A DNA stretch of 58,333 nt, from the NCBI GenBank assembly GCA_017547585.1, contig JAFYPH010000059.1, positions 1 through 58,333 of the forward strand. Direction: 5' to 3'. Below are positions 43,962 to 54,598 of the stretch, piece by piece. Source of the stretch: Bacteroidaceae bacterium. Lineage in GTDB: Bacteria; Bacteroidota; Bacteroidia; Bacteroidales; Bacteroidaceae. The notes beneath the pieces are model-generated. The model ran no database searches and had not been told where the DNA came from. It worked only from the letters and a program-made list of their open reading frames with translations. Position 1 is the first letter of the stretch, and each line of letters begins with the position of its first letter. Made by a program: the position numbers and the translations under genes.

Positions 43962-44687
43962 ATGGATACTACCCTACTGCTTATATTGGTGCTTACCATT
44001 GCTGCGAGTTTCATACAGCGTGTCAGTGGCTTCGGATTCGGGATTTTCGTAATGATGTTCTTCCCATTCTTCCTTCCGTCGTACGGCGAGTCGATTACCC
44101 TTTCGGGGCTTCTGGCGGGAACAACGGCGCTGCTTATCGCCATCAGAAATTTCAAGCATATACGTTGGGGCATTATGTGGACGATAGTGCTTTTCAATGT
44201 ACTCGCGTCGTATATTGCCATTGAGTATATGGCCTCTGTGAGTAACGAGGCGCTTAAACGCTGGTTGGGAGTGATGCTCGTTGTAATAGCGCTCTACTTT
44301 ATGTTCTTCGATGGCAAGGTGAAGATGATTTTTCGCTCCCGATTGTCCCAGGCTATTGTTGGCGCCGTAAGCGGCTGTATGGGAGGAATGTTTGCGATGC
44401 CCGGCCCGCCTGTTGTTCTCTACAGTATTACTGTCATCAATGACAAACGCGAATATATAGCAACATTGCAGGCTTTCTCGGTTATTTTCAATCTTTTCTA
44501 TACAATCTTCAGAGCCAATGTGGGATTTTTCAGTGAGAGCACCCCTCTCTATTGGGCGGTGGGACTGATAGGTCTCGTTGTCGGCGCGTGGCTCGGCTCA
44601 CGCTGTTTCGAATATATAAGCAGTTCTTTGCTTAAAAAGATTGTCTATATAATGATGATGATAAGCGGCATTGCTGCAATATTCTGA
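43962..44687 (+). CDS. TSUP (TauE/SafE) family membrane exporter
   Basis: 241 residues, seven to eight membrane helices in two similar halves. The GFGFGIFVMMFFPFF and VGAVSGCMGGMFAMPGPPVVLY segments are the two Gly/Pro-rich repeats of TauE/SafE proteins, which move sulfite, sulfoacetate or other sulfonates across the inner membrane. Substrate not determined. Stands alone, convergent with the uracil permease gene and closed by a shared terminator. Confidence 0.88.
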   Translation: MDTTLLLILVLTIAASFIQRVSGFGFGIFVMMFFPFFLPSYGESITLSGLLAGTTALLIAIRNFKHIRWGIMWTIVLFNVLASYIAIEYMASVSNEALKRWLGVMLVVIALYFMFFDGKVKMIFRSRLSQAIVGAVSGCMGGMFAMPGPPVVLYSITVINDKREYIATLQAFSVIFNLFYTIFRANVGFFSESTPLYWAVGLIGLVVGAWLGSRCFEYISSSLLKKIVYIMMMISGIAAIF

Positions 44688-44696
44688 TAGGTTATA

Positions 44697-44735
44697 AACA
44701 AGAAAGGGACTGCACTTTGCAGTCCCTTTCTTGTT
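44697..44735. terminator. Bidirectional terminator between TSUP and uracil permease genes
   Basis: A perfect 18-bp inverted repeat (44697-44714 with 44718-44735) with a 3-base loop between two convergent genes. Confidence 0.9.
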
Positions 44736-44748
44736 CTTCATTTGATGC

Positions 44749-45954
44749 TTAATTTTTCTTTTGCTCCGATTTTTCCTGGGGAAGGATAAGATTCAGTATC
44801 ACTCCCACAAGTGCAGCGAGTCCGATGCCACCGATGGTGATTGTGCCGCATGTCATTTCTGCTCCACCGATGCCCAGGGTGAGTATGAGCGATGCAATTA
44901 TAAGATTGCGAGTATTGCCCAAGTCTACTTTGTTCTTAACCAAAGTGTTTACGCCCACTGCCGCTATTGTACCGAAAAGCAACAGCATGATTCCCCCTAG
45001 CACTGCGTTGGGAATAGTCTTCAGCAATGCGCTCACCTTACCCAATACCGAGAAAAGTATTCCTATGATTGCAGAGATGCGTATAACCGCCGGGTCGGCA
45101 ATCTTCGTAAGCGAAATTGCGCCGGTAACTTCTGAATATGTGGTCACGGGAGGGCCGCCGATGAACGATGCTGCCACGCATGCAAGTCCGTCGCCCAGCA
45201 TTGTGCGGTGCAGTCCCGGGTCTTTAACAAAATCCTTTCCTGTTACTTCGTTTATTGCATACACGTCGCCAATATGCTCGATGACAGGAGCGATGGCAAC
45301 AGGAATCATGAATATGATAGCCTCCCAGCAGAATTCGGGCTTCACGAATGCAGGCAGTGCCAACCACGGAGCATCGATGATAGGCTGAAAATCGATTAAT
45401 CCGAAGATTGAGGCTGCAATATAGCCTACGATGATGCCTGCGAAGATGGGAATGAGACGCAACAGGCCTTTGCCAAACAACGAAACGATAATTGTCGTCA
45501 GCAGTGCTGTGATTGCGAGCGGCCAATTGCTTTTTGCCATATCCACGCCTGTGCTTGCAAGCGAAAGACCGATGAGCATAATCACCGGGCCGACAACGAT
45601 AGAGGGAAAGAGTTTGGTGATGAACCCTACTCCACGCAGACGTATCAGTGCACTCATCAATCCGTAGACGGCACCAACAGCAACAAGTCCGCACAATGTT
45701 CCCGGGAGTCCGTAAAGCTCGGTTGCCTTGATGATAGGTGCAATGAATGCGAAACTGCTGCCGAGGAAGATGGGTACTTTGCCCTTCGTGATTAAATGAA
45801 AGATGAGTGTGCCTACTCCGGCTGTGAAGAGCGCTACCGAGGGGTCGAGCCCAACAAGCAGAGGCACAAGTACCGTTGACCCGAAGGCAACGAATAGAAA
45901 TTGGGCACCTACGACGGTCTTTTGTACAGGGCCCAGCTGTGTGCTGTTTTTCAT
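44749..45954 (-). CDS. uraA: Uracil permease (NCS2 family)
   Basis: 401 residues, 12-14 membrane helices of the nucleobase:cation symporter-2 family. Motifs: PIFLGSSFAFIAPI early, VAIAPVIEHIGDVYAINEVTGKDF in the middle (Glu and His of the substrate site), PVTTYSEVTGAISLT and a C-terminal LPNAVLGG-like NAVLGGIMLL. Imports uracil with protons. Divergent from the uracil phosphoribosyltransferase gene, the enzyme that uses its cargo, which strengthens the substrate call. Confidence 0.92.
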   Translation of the reverse strand: MKNSTQLGPVQKTVVGAQFLFVAFGSTVLVPLLVGLDPSVALFTAGVGTLIFHLITKGKVPIFLGSSFAFIAPIIKATELYGLPGTLCGLVAVGAVYGLMSALIRLRGVGFITKLFPSIVVGPVIMLIGLSLASTGVDMAKSNWPLAITALLTTIIVSLFGKGLLRLIPIFAGIIVGYIAASIFGLIDFQPIIDAPWLALPAFVKPEFCWEAIIFMIPVAIAPVIEHIGDVYAINEVTGKDFVKDPGLHRTMLGDGLACVAASFIGGPPVTTYSEVTGAISLTKIADPAVIRISAIIGILFSVLGKVSALLKTIPNAVLGGIMLLLFGTIAAVGVNTLVKNKVDLGNTRNLIIASLILTLGIGGAEMTCGTITIGGIGLAALVGVILNLILPQEKSEQKKN

Positions 45955-45982
45955 AATGCTGTGTTTGATTATTAAGTTTTTG

Positions 45983-45990
45983 CAAAAATA
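45983..45990 (-). promoter_or_regulatory. -7 box of the uracil permease gene
   Basis: TATTTTTG on the minus strand, full consensus, 28 bases before the start codon. A TTTG stands only 4 bases upstream of it, too close to be a -33 element; the upp box has a similar layout. Confidence 0.55.
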
Positions 45991-46064
45991 AGAACAAACA
46001 GCAGAAAATTAAGCTATAGTTTCAATATTTTCTGCCGATGGAGAAAAATTACCATTCTTTGCGT

Positions 46065-46072
46065 TATATTTG
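46065..46072 (+). promoter_or_regulatory. -7 box of upp
   Basis: TATATTTG on the plus strand, full consensus, 26 bases before the upp start codon; a TTTG is found 4 bases upstream, as at the permease promoter. Confidence 0.55.
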
Positions 46073-46098
46073 CATTCAGAAACATAAAACAAAATATT

Positions 46099-46722
46099 AT
46101 GGCTTTACATATTATCGACCACCCGCTGGTGTTGCATAAACTCAGCCTTATGCGCGACAAAGAGACTTCTACAATGAAATTCAGAGAATTGCTTCAGGAG
46201 ATTTCCATGTTGATGGGCTACGAAATTACCCGAGACATGCCCTTGACCTATGAGCCGATTGAAACTCCGTTGATGCCTATGAATGCCCCCAAGATTGCGG
46301 GTAAGAAGGTGGTTGTTGTCCCCATCCTCAGAGCCGGACTCGGAATGATTGATGGATTGACGCGTCTCATCCCTTCGGCACGCATCGGCCACATTGGACT
46401 CTATCGCGACGAAGAGACCTGTCTGCCGGTATTCTATTACTATAAGATGCCTGCAAATAAAGACCGCATGGTTATTCTCACCGACCCGATGCTTGCAACC
46501 GGTGGCAGTGCCTGCGACGCTATTTCGCGTTTAAAGAAGGATGGCTTCAAGCATATTAAAATGATGTGTCTTGTAGCATCGCCGCAAGGTGTGAAAGCTG
46601 TAAGCGAGCAGCATCCTGATGTTGACATCTATCTTGCGGCACTCGATGAGGGACTGAATGATAAGAATTATATTCTTCCGGGCCTTGGTGACGCCGGCGA
46701 TAGAATTTTCGGAACAAAGTAA
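46099..46722 (+). CDS. upp: Uracil phosphoribosyltransferase
   Basis: 207 residues. Converts uracil and PRPP to UMP in pyrimidine salvage; cytoplasmic. The PRPP-binding loop is [15 protein letters not shown], the uracil-binding segment [13 protein letters not shown] is at the C-terminus, and the N-terminal [17 protein letters not shown] is conserved. Full length, start supported by the -7 box 26 bases upstream. Forms a divergent pair with the uracil permease gene. Confidence 0.96.
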   Translation: MALHIIDHPLVLHKLSLMRDKETSTMKFRELLQEISMLMGYEITRDMPLTYEPIETPLMPMNAPKIAGKKVVVVPILRAGLGMIDGLTRLIPSARIGHIGLYRDEETCLPVFYYYKMPANKDRMVILTDPMLATGGSACDAISRLKKDGFKHIKMMCLVASPQGVKAVSEQHPDVDIYLAALDEGLNDKNYILPGLGDAGDRIFGTK

Positions 46723-46735
46723 TCGTTTGATAATA

Positions 46736-46782
46736 AAATGCAAGATGGAGAGTAATCGAATATTGCTCTCCATCTTGCATTT
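46736..46782 (+). terminator. Stem-loop downstream of upp
   Basis: A perfect 17-bp inverted repeat (46736-46752 with 46766-46782), with additional inner pairs, 13 bases after the upp stop codon. The T-run after it is weak. Confidence 0.75.
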
Positions 46783-46792
46783 CATATTCTCG

Positions 46793-46828
46793 AAAAAAAT
46801 CGCCCAAAAGTCAGGCTTTTGGGCGATT
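46793..46828 (-). terminator. Intrinsic terminator of the gyrA-TPR operon
   Basis: A perfect 13-bp stem (46798-46810 with 46816-46828) with 5-base loop, followed on the minus strand by a T-run, 20 bases past the TPR-protein stop. Confidence 0.9.
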
Positions 46829-46847
46829 CGTGTTTTATTGTATTAGA

Positions 46848-48119
46848 TTACTCCTTGGGAAGAAGTTTCTCAATCTCCTCGAACTTGTCAGTCATGTTGA
46901 GGTTGTAGTAGCAGTTAGAGAGACCTGTCACCCAAAGCTCGGGCTTGTTAGGCTGCAACTGGCGGAGCTTTTCGTAGAGGGGAAGAGCCTCCTGGAAGTA
47001 ACCGTTGAGAACCTCTTTGTCCTTTTTCAGCTTAGCCTTGTCCTTGATGTTTGTGCTTGCATTCTCCTGGCTGTATTTCTGTGCAAGGAGTGTGTAGCAA
47101 AGACCGAGGTTGGCAAGAGCGCCTTCGTAGTTGGGGTCTTTCTCCAAAGTCTTTTTGTACCACTCAACAGCCTCGGCGGGTTTTCCGCTCTCCTGCAACA
47201 CCATACCCTTAACGAAGAAGAACAAGGGGTTGTCGGGGTTAGAAGCAATCATTTCGTCGGCGAACTTTGTCATCTCCTCGGGCTGATTTTTTGTCTGGTA
47301 GTAAGCGATGAGGCTCTGGTAGAAGTAGGGGTTAGCGGGGAATGCCTTTGCACCACCCTTCAGAGTCTGCACCCAAGCAACTGTGTCGCCTGTCTGTACC
47401 TGTGCCATTGCCTTGTACTTTGTTGCGTTCTCTTTGAAGCTGGGCTCCTCGATTGCAAGGTCAATGTGTTTCAATACATTCTTGTAGTTCTCTGTCTGCA
47501 TTCCGCAAAGTGTTGCATAATAAGCTGCGTTTGCGTTGAGCTCTTTGTCTTTTACAGCAGGAAGTGTGTCAAGGGGCTCCAATGTAGAGGTCTTGATGAA
47601 CATGTCAAACTGCTTGAAAGCTGCATCGTAGTTCTCGGCATTGTAGAAGTATGCACCACCATTGAAAAGCTGGTTGCGGTTCTCGTACATCATCTGTACA
47701 ATCTCCATAGAGTATTTGGGTGCTACCTTGCCTTTTGCGTTGGGAGCCTTGTCGAGCTCGTCACATTTAATAAGGTAGTCGAAGATGTCGTAGCTTGAAT
47801 TGTAGAGAAGGTCGGCGTTGAATGCCTGGCCCTGTGAACGTTTGAAGTTCTCGCCATCGATTACACCCTTCTTGGCCTTGCATGCTACGTACCATACAAA
47901 AGCATCTTTGTTTGTCAGAGGGCTCTTCAATGCATCCTGAATGGTGTTGAGCGCGCTTGCGGGGTCACCTGCTGTGATTGCCTTGTCAGCCTCTTTTGCC
48001 TTGACAATGAGGGCTTTCTGCTCCTTCTTCTGTGCTTTTATCTGTTCTTTTGTAAGCTGCTGTGCAGGCACGGCGCTTGCAGCAAGAACTACAGCTAAAG
48101 ATAAAATTAATTTTTTCAT
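46848..48119 (-). CDS. Secreted tetratricopeptide-repeat protein
   Basis: 423 residues with a cleavable signal peptide (AASAVPAQQ). Several TPR units of 34 residues are visible, the clearest near the middle (PLFFFVKGMVLQESGKPAEAVEWYKKTLEKDPN followed by another), plus a Lys-rich helical N-terminus. A periplasmic scaffold is expected. It follows gyrA by 24 bases on the same strand, an arrangement seen in other Bacteroidales, and ends at the terminator above. Function not known. Confidence 0.85.
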   Translation of the reverse strand: MKKLILSLAVVLAASAVPAQQLTKEQIKAQKKEQKALIVKAKEADKAITAGDPASALNTIQDALKSPLTNKDAFVWYVACKAKKGVIDGENFKRSQGQAFNADLLYNSSYDIFDYLIKCDELDKAPNAKGKVAPKYSMEIVQMMYENRNQLFNGGAYFYNAENYDAAFKQFDMFIKTSTLEPLDTLPAVKDKELNANAAYYATLCGMQTENYKNVLKHIDLAIEEPSFKENATKYKAMAQVQTGDTVAWVQTLKGGAKAFPANPYFYQSLIAYYQTKNQPEEMTKFADEMIASNPDNPLFFFVKGMVLQESGKPAEAVEWYKKTLEKDPNYEGALANLGLCYTLLAQKYSQENASTNIKDKAKLKKDKEVLNGYFQEALPLYEKLRQLQPNKPELWVTGLSNCYYNLNMTDKFEEIEKLLPKE

Positions 48120-48143
48120 GTTCTTAAAAGTTTAAAGAATGAA

Positions 48144-50657
48144 TTATTCGTTAATGTTCTCGTTTGTTGTTGTTTCGTTGGGTGCTGTTTCGCCGCCATC
48201 TTCTTCAATTTCAGCCTCGTGGCTAACCTTGCAGACTGAACTGATTGTGTCGTTCTTCTTCTTGAGGTCGATGATGCGCACTCCCTGTGTTGCACGGCCG
48301 ATGACAGGAATCTGCTCTACGGCTGTTCTTATTGCAATGCCGGACTTGTTGATTACCATCAGGTCGTTGTCGTTTGTAACGCCCATGATAGCAATAAGGG
48401 CACCGGTCTTCTCAGTGACGTTGATTGTCTTCACACCTTTACATCCGCGGTTCACTGTGGGGTACTCTTCGCTCTCCGAACGCTTGCCGTAGCCCTGCTC
48501 CGAGAGTACAAGGATGCTCTTGGGAGTCTCCTTGTTCAGTACTACCATGCCTACAACCTCGTCGCCTTCGTCGAGTGCCATTCCTCGTACTCCGGTAGCT
48601 GTGCGGCCCATTGTACGTACTGTGTTCTCGTTGAAGCGTACGGCGCGTCCCTTGCGGTTAGCGAGTACAATGTCGCTGTCGCCGTCGGTGAGTGCTACAG
48701 AGATTACTCTGTCGTCCTCGCGGATGGTGATTGCGTTGATACCGTTTGCGCGGGGACGTGAATACTGCTCGAGGCTGGTCTTCTTTATCACACCCTGCTT
48801 TGTACAGAAGATAAGGTTGTGGCTGTTGATGAAGTTGCTGTCGGCAAGAGTCTTCACGCGCACAATTGCGTTGAGTGAATCCTCGGGCGCAATGTTGAGC
48901 AGGTTCTGAATAGCACGACCCTTTGAGTTTTTGCCACCCTCGGGAAGTTCGTATACTTTGAGCCAGTAGCAACGTCCACGCTGAGTGAAGAACATCATTG
49001 TGTTGTGCATGGTGGCTGTGTAGATGTGCTCTATGAAGTCCGAGTCGCGTGTGTCGCTTCCGCGTGAGCCAACGCCGCCTCTGTGCTGCGCTCTGTACTC
49101 GGCAAGCGGTGTACGCTTGATGTAGCCCAAGTGAGAGATTGTGATTACCATTTCGTCGTCAGCGTAGAAGTCCTCGGGGTTGAAATCCTCCGAAGCGCTG
49201 TACTCGATGCGGCAACGACGCTCGTCACCATGCTTCTCCTTAACCTCGATAAGCTCGTCCTTGATGATCTTCTTGCAGAGCTCGTCGTTAGAGAGAATCT
49301 CCTTATAATATTCGATTTTCTTTGTAACCTCGTCAAACTCCTCGTGCAGCTGCTCCTGAAGAAGGCCTGTGAGCTGACGCAGACGCATCTCTACGATTGC
49401 ATTAGCCTGTATTTCGCTCAGTGAGAAGCGGTCCATAAGTCCCTGCTTCGCCTCGGAGGGAGATTTTGCTGCACGAATGATGCGTACAACCTCGTCGATG
49501 TTGTCCGATGCAATGATGAGACCTTCGAGAATGTGTGCGCGCTCCTCGGCCTTGCGTAGGTCGAACTTTGTGCGGCGGATGACAACCTCGTGACGGTGCT
49601 CAACGAAATTGCTGATGCAATCTTTCAATGTGAGCAGACGGGGACGTCCGTGTACAAGTGCGATGCAGTTCACGCTGAATGATGTCTGCAATGCGCTCAT
49701 CTTGTAGAGCTTGTTAAGAATTACATTTGCGTTTGCGTCGCGCTTAACGTCAATCACAATGCGCATACCCGACTGGTCAGACTCGTCGTTGATGTTGGAA
49801 ATGCCCTCGATCTTCTTTTCGTTGACCATTGCGGCAATGTCCTTAATAAGCTCCTCCTTATTTACATTGTAAGGGATTGCTGTTACAACAATTTTATCGT
49901 GGTTGTCGTCTGTCTCAATTTCGCATACTGCGCGCATCACTACCCTTCCGCGTCCTGTCTCGTAAGCGTCACGAACGCCTGCAAGGCCGTAGATGTCGCA
50001 ACCTGTGGGGAAATCAGGTGCCTTAACATGCTGCATAAGGCCGTCAGTGTCGATGTCGGGGTTGTCGATGAATGCCACACATGCATCAATAACCTCGGTA
50101 AGGTTGTGCGGGGGAATGTTTGTGGCCATACCCACGGCGATACCCGAAGAACCGTTGATGAGCAGGTTGGGGATACGTGTAGGCATCAGCACAGGTTCGT
50201 CGGTCTCGTTAGAGTAGTTGGGAACAAAGTCCACAGTCTCTTTGTAGAGGTCCTCGGCCATGTCCTCGCCTATCTTGCGCAGACGTGCCTCTGTGTAACG
50301 CATAGCAGCGGGAGAGTCACCGTCGATTGAACCGAAGTTACCCTGTCCGTCAATCAGCGGGTAACGCATCACCCAGCTCTGTGCCATACGTACGAGTGCC
50401 ATATATACTGATGAGTCACCATGAGGGTGATACTTACCGAGTACGTCTCCGACTGTACGTGCCGATTTCAGATATTTTTTGTCGGATGTGTTTCCAAGTT
50501 CCATCATTCCGTAGAGGATACGGCGATGTACGGGCTTAAGTCCGTCACGAACGTCGGGGAGCGCACGCGCTACAATCACCGACATTGAGTAGTCAATATA
50601 TGAAGAACGCATCTGCTCCTCAATATTGATTTTTATAATTCTGTCGTTGTCAAGCAT
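48144..50657 (-). CDS. gyrA: DNA gyrase subunit A
   Basis: 837 residues. Breaks and rejoins DNA in gyrase with GyrB; catalytic Tyr121 lies in AAMRYTEAR. The quinolone region reads HPHGDSSVY with Ser82 intact, so the commonest resistance change is absent; residue 86 is Met, a position that varies in this phylum. The C-terminal half has six beta-pinwheel repeats with the GyrA box QRGRCYWLK-like start (QRGRCYW). An acidic tail ends the protein. Same operon as the TPR gene. Confidence 0.97.
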   Translation of the reverse strand: MLDNDRIIKINIEEQMRSSYIDYSMSVIVARALPDVRDGLKPVHRRILYGMMELGNTSDKKYLKSARTVGDVLGKYHPHGDSSVYMALVRMAQSWVMRYPLIDGQGNFGSIDGDSPAAMRYTEARLRKIGEDMAEDLYKETVDFVPNYSNETDEPVLMPTRIPNLLINGSSGIAVGMATNIPPHNLTEVIDACVAFIDNPDIDTDGLMQHVKAPDFPTGCDIYGLAGVRDAYETGRGRVVMRAVCEIETDDNHDKIVVTAIPYNVNKEELIKDIAAMVNEKKIEGISNINDESDQSGMRIVIDVKRDANANVILNKLYKMSALQTSFSVNCIALVHGRPRLLTLKDCISNFVEHRHEVVIRRTKFDLRKAEERAHILEGLIIASDNIDEVVRIIRAAKSPSEAKQGLMDRFSLSEIQANAIVEMRLRQLTGLLQEQLHEEFDEVTKKIEYYKEILSNDELCKKIIKDELIEVKEKHGDERRCRIEYSASEDFNPEDFYADDEMVITISHLGYIKRTPLAEYRAQHRGGVGSRGSDTRDSDFIEHIYTATMHNTMMFFTQRGRCYWLKVYELPEGGKNSKGRAIQNLLNIAPEDSLNAIVRVKTLADSNFINSHNLIFCTKQGVIKKTSLEQYSRPRANGINAITIREDDRVISVALTDGDSDIVLANRKGRAVRFNENTVRTMGRTATGVRGMALDEGDEVVGMVVLNKETPKSILVLSEQGYGKRSESEEYPTVNRGCKGVKTINVTEKTGALIAIMGVTNDNDLMVINKSGIAIRTAVEQIPVIGRATQGVRIIDLKKKNDTISSVCKVSHEAEIEEDGGETAPNETTTNENINE

Positions 50658-51095
50658 TTATAGTAATTTATTATTATAATCTGTTAGTGTAATATTCTAA
50701 AAAAGTATGCAATGCTGCATAAAAACGTGCTAAATTACATAAAAATCGCGAAACAGGCAAAAAAAATCTTATTTTTGTGCACTTGGGGTACTGCTCTTTG
50801 CAATATCTTATTGATTGTCCAATAAGTGATTATGTTGCATAGTTAAAAAAGGTTATATATTGCCGTTTGTTTTAGTGTATATCTTGTCGGTTTGCAGACG
50901 AGAGAGGATTTTTTGAGAAAATAACATAGATTGCAAAATTTCACTTTTAAAAATAATATTTTTTCTTGAATCACGTTGTAAAATTATGTATGGCTTACAT
51001 TATTTCTAGATAAAAGCATTTTAAATTATAACTAATAATAAAAATTATATTCGATATTGATGCAATTTTGCTTGATAAAGAAACAGCAATATAAT
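50658..51095. other. 438-base AT-rich gap between gyrA and the NUDIX gene
   Basis: Divergent upstream region with no reading frame that looks real. It is notably AT-rich toward the NUDIX side. A 7-bp dyad CTTATTG/CAATAAG (50807-50813 with 50820-50826) and a plus-strand TATTTTTG (50770-50777) are the only marks noticed. No convincing gyrA promoter with both elements was found. No small RNA or repeat was recognised. Confidence 0.5.
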
Positions 51096-51653
51096 ATGGA
51101 AAATGAATTTACCAAATGGAAAGTCCTTGACAGAGAATATATTATTCAAAGACCGTGGCTTACGGCAAGACGGGACAAAGTAGAGTTGCCCGACGGACGC
51201 ATCATAGAGGAGTACTATGTCCTTGAATACCCAGATTGGGTGAATGTAATCGCAATAACTAAGGACGGTCAGTTTATAATGGAGAAACAATACCGTCACG
51301 GTTTAGGTGTGAATAGCATCGAACTTCCTTGTGGAGTGATGGAGAAGGGCGAGCAGCCACTTGAAGCGGCTCAACGCGAACTGCTTGAAGAAACAGGTTA
51401 CGGAAATGGCGAATGGAGCAAGTTAATGACCATTGCCCCCAATCCTGGTTCAATGAGTAATTTGACACATTGCTTCCTTGCAGTGGGTGTAGAGAAAATA
51501 TCCAATCCGTCGTTAGATGAAACTGAAGAATTAACTGTACATTTGATGAGTGAAACAAAGGTGAAATCTTTGTTAGATAACAACCAAATATATCAGTCAC
51601 TGATGGTTGCTCCACTTTATAAATACTTTTCTTTTAAATTAATGTACGATTAA
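51096..51653 (+). CDS. NUDIX hydrolase (ADP-sugar pyrophosphatase-like)
   Basis: 185 residues from MENEFTKWKVLDREY; an in-frame Met 13 codons upstream is less likely. The Nudix box GX5EX7REUXEEXGU is complete at 80-102 (G-E-RE-EE-G), with the preceding strand SIELPCGVME and the downstream PNPGSMSN loop typical of the ADP-ribose/ADP-glucose pyrophosphatase group. It cleaves a nucleoside diphosphate linked to another moiety. Codon use is more AT-rich than the neighbours and it is flanked by two AT-rich gaps, so it may be a later arrival. Confidence 0.85.
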   Translation: MENEFTKWKVLDREYIIQRPWLTARRDKVELPDGRIIEEYYVLEYPDWVNVIAITKDGQFIMEKQYRHGLGVNSIELPCGVMEKGEQPLEAAQRELLEETGYGNGEWSKLMTIAPNPGSMSNLTHCFLAVGVEKISNPSLDETEELTVHLMSETKVKSLLDNNQIYQSLMVAPLYKYFSFKLMYD

Positions 51654-51959
51654 AGAGTTTGTAAAAATATACATTCAGCAGAAATTTATTACTGCGAATG
51701 TATATTTTGCATTATTTAGTATGAATATTTCCTGTTTGTCTTTTTTCCATAAATTTGTCTGCCAATTAGTGTTTTTTAATATGTTGGCACGGTTTTTGTA
51801 AGGATTGTTATGTAAAAATAGTTGTGTAGTGACATGCGCGGTATTAATTTCGCACCCAAAATTGCATGATTTTCATGACAAAAGTTTTTGCTTCTGACTT
51901 TTTGTCAGTATAAATAGTGTTCACAAACAGTTTGAATATTGAATGAGGAGGAATGAACT
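51654..51959 (+). promoter_or_regulatory. 306-base upstream region of clpC with a strong Shine-Dalgarno
   Basis: No gene seen. It ends with GAGGAGGA (51945-51952), 7 bases before the clpC start, a near-perfect match to the 16S anti-SD, uncommon in a group that mostly starts translation without one. Upstream, TGACAAAAG (51876-51884) and CTTTTTGTCA (51898-51907) form an imperfect dyad, and CTGAC/GTCAG (51894-51908) a smaller one inside it; these could be a stress-regulator site. No CIRCE element and no full TAnnTTTG box was found. Confidence 0.5.
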
Positions 51960-54488
51960 ATGAACAACCAATTTTCTGAAAATATGTCCCGGATAATGAA
52001 CTTCTGCAAGGAAGAGGCTTGCCGCTTGCGTTGCAAAAGTATCAGGTCCGAGCATCTATTGTTGGGCCTGTTGCGCGACACTGACGGCCGTGCCGCAGGC
52101 ATACTGAACAGCATGTCTGTCGACCTTGCCAAGCTGAGAGAGGAGATTGAAAGTTGCTTCCCTCTTTCGGGTGACGATGATGCACAGAATGTTTCTGATG
52201 TCATTCTTGACGAGGATGCATCAAAAGTTTTACGTTTTTGTATACTCGAAGCGCGTATGTTGAAAAGTAATTTAGTTGATACTGAGCATCTTTTGCTCGC
52301 TATTTTGAAAGAGAAGAACAATAATGCAGCGTCGATTCTTGAAAAGAACGATGTTCGCTATTCCGATGTCCGCGAGGCGTTGCAGATTAAGCCCGATGTT
52401 CGCGACGGATTCGGATTCACCGAAGAGGACGATGAAGAGGATGATAACCTCCACTCTAACGGACGCGGCTTTTCGGGCTCGCGTCAGGCATCTTCGGAGA
52501 CTACACAGCAGAAACGCTCGTCGAACGACACTCCTGTGCTCGACAATTTCGGCTTTGACATGACACAGGCTGCTAAAGATGGAACGCTCGACCCTGTTGT
52601 CGGTCGCGAGAATGAGATTGAGCGCATTTCTCAGATTCTGAGCCGCAGAAAGAAGAACAACCCTGTACTCATTGGTGAGCCGGGCGTTGGAAAGTCGGCA
52701 ATCGTCGAGGGCCTTGCCCAGCGCATCGTGCAGCGTAAGGTGTCGCGTGTGCTTTTCGACAAACGTGTAGTGTCGCTGGACATGACCGCAGTGGTTGCCG
52801 GCACAAAATATCGCGGACAGTTCGAGGAGCGTCTGCGTGCCATAATCAATGAACTTGAGAAGAATCCCAATATTATACTTTTCATTGACGAAATGCACAC
52901 TATTGTAGGTGCAGGCTCGTCGCCCGGCTCTATGGATGCTGCAAACATCCTGAAGCCCGCTCTTGCACGCGGACAGGTGCAGTGCATCGGTGCAACCACT
53001 CTCGACGAGTACCGCAAGAGCATCGAAAAGGATGGCGCGCTCGAGCGTCGTTTCCAGAAGGTTATCGTCGAGCCTACTTCGTCCGAGGATACTCTTCACA
53101 TTCTCATGAATATAAAGGAACGTTACGAGAATCACCACAATGTAACATACACCGAAGAGGCTCTCAAGGCTTGCGTGACATTGACCGAGCGTTACATTAC
53201 CGACAGATGTTTCCCCGACAAGGCCATCGACGCGATGGACGAGGTTGGCGCGCGCATGCATATGACAAATATTTCCGTTCCCCGCGAGATTGAGGAGCAG
53301 GAGAAGCTTGTCGAGGTTGCTCGCAGCGAGAAACACGAGGCTGTAAAGTGTCAGGATTTTGAGCGTGCAGCCAACTACCGCGATTACGAGAAAAAGATGG
53401 AAGAGCGCCTCGCCGAAATGAAAAGCGAGTGGGAGAAGAGCCTTCGCAGCGAACGTCAGACTGTTGACGAAGAGAAGGTTGCCGAGGTTGTTTCAATGAT
53501 TTCGGGCGTTCCCATGCAGCGCATGCAACAGGATGAGTGGGCACGTCTCAGGACAATGAAGGCCGAGCTTACAAGCAAGGTTGTTGCCCAGGATGCAGCA
53601 ATAGACAAACTCACAAAGGCAATTCTGCGCAGTCGCGTGGGCCTGCAGAATCCCAACAAGCCCATCGGTACATTCATGTTCCTGGGCCCCACAGGAGTCG
53701 GAAAAACCCTGCTCGCAAAAGAGCTTGCGCGCTTCATGTTCGGCACTACCGATGCTCTTGTGCGCATAGACATGAGCGAATATATGGAGAAATTCACAGT
53801 GTCGCGTCTCGTAGGCGCGCCTCCGGGATACGTAGGCTACGAAGAGGGTGGACAGCTTACCGAGCGTGTGCGCCGTCGTCCCTACTCTATTGTTCTTCTC
53901 GACGAGATTGAAAAGGCCCACACTGACGTCTTCAACCTTCTGTTGCAGGTGATGGATGAGGGTCGACTCACCGACAGCTATGGACGCACTATAGACTTCC
54001 GCAACACTGTGATTATTATGACCTCCAACATCGGTACACGTGAGCTTAAAGATTTTGGCGCGGGCATCGGCTTTGCAAAAATCGAGAATGCCGGCAACAA
54101 AGAGCATTCGCGTGCGGTGATACAGAAGGCGTTGAACAAACGCTTCGCGCCCGAATTCATCAACCGTGTGGACGAGATTATAAACTTCGACCAGCTTGAC
54201 CTTAACGCTATTGTCAACATTGTTGATCTTGAGCTTGCACAGGTGCTCAAGCGCACAAAAGAGATGGGTTACACTCTGTCGCTCGATGCTTCGGCAAAAG
54301 AGTTCCTTGCAAAGAAGGGCTACGATGTTCAGTTTGGTGCCCGTCCCCTGAAGCGCGCCATCCAGAATTTCATAGAGGACGAGCTCTCCGAGCTTATCCT
54401 TTCTCAGAGCATCAGCGAGGGCAATAATATTAGTGTCACAGTCGACACCGAGAATGACAAACTGCGTTTCACGGTTGTCAGTGAATGA
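51960..54488 (+). CDS. clpC: ClpC-type AAA+ unfoldase
   Basis: 842 residues, full length. Two N-terminal Clp repeats (~1-150), an acidic linker, first AAA domain with Walker [10 protein letters not shown], a short middle domain with a UVR-like coiled coil (residues near [19 protein letters not shown]), second AAA domain with GPTGVGKT, and a C-terminal D2-small domain. The GIGF loop near [10 protein letters not shown] is the ClpP-docking position, so it should feed substrates to ClpP, which is not in the window. Start fixed by the Shine-Dalgarno sequence 7 bases upstream. htpG follows after a terminator. Confidence 0.95.
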   Translation: MNNQFSENMSRIMNFCKEEACRLRCKSIRSEHLLLGLLRDTDGRAAGILNSMSVDLAKLREEIESCFPLSGDDDAQNVSDVILDEDASKVLRFCILEARMLKSNLVDTEHLLLAILKEKNNNAASILEKNDVRYSDVREALQIKPDVRDGFGFTEEDDEEDDNLHSNGRGFSGSRQASSETTQQKRSSNDTPVLDNFGFDMTQAAKDGTLDPVVGRENEIERISQILSRRKKNNPVLIGEPGVGKSAIVEGLAQRIVQRKVSRVLFDKRVVSLDMTAVVAGTKYRGQFEERLRAIINELEKNPNIILFIDEMHTIVGAGSSPGSMDAANILKPALARGQVQCIGATTLDEYRKSIEKDGALERRFQKVIVEPTSSEDTLHILMNIKERYENHHNVTYTEEALKACVTLTERYITDRCFPDKAIDAMDEVGARMHMTNISVPREIEEQEKLVEVARSEKHEAVKCQDFERAANYRDYEKKMEERLAEMKSEWEKSLRSERQTVDEEKVAEVVSMISGVPMQRMQQDEWARLRTMKAELTSKVVAQDAAIDKLTKAILRSRVGLQNPNKPIGTFMFLGPTGVGKTLLAKELARFMFGTTDALVRIDMSEYMEKFTVSRLVGAPPGYVGYEEGGQLTERVRRRPYSIVLLDEIEKAHTDVFNLLLQVMDEGRLTDSYGRTIDFRNTVIIMTSNIGTRELKDFGAGIGFAKIENAGNKEHSRAVIQKALNKRFAPEFINRVDEIINFDQLDLNAIVNIVDLELAQVLKRTKEMGYTLSLDASAKEFLAKKGYDVQFGARPLKRAIQNFIEDELSELILSQSISEGNNISVTVDTENDKLRFTVVSE

Positions 54489-54519
54489 AAAAACTGCATA
54501 AATAACATATAAGCAGACA

Positions 54520-54554
54520 AAATGTCAGATGACGACCCATCTGGCATTTTTTTT
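54520..54554 (+). terminator. Intrinsic terminator of clpC
   Basis: A 12-bp stem with one G-U pair (54520-54531 with 54538-54549) followed by eight T, 31 bases after the clpC stop. Confidence 0.9.
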
Positions 54555-54598
54555 GTTTATATATCTATAGAATCGAATAATCATAAAAAAATAATAAT

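Noticed and set aside
46830-47798. 322-residue open frame antisense to the TPR gene
   Set aside because: Very high Cys, Leu and Val content from reversed Lys/Glu codons; no coherent protein features.
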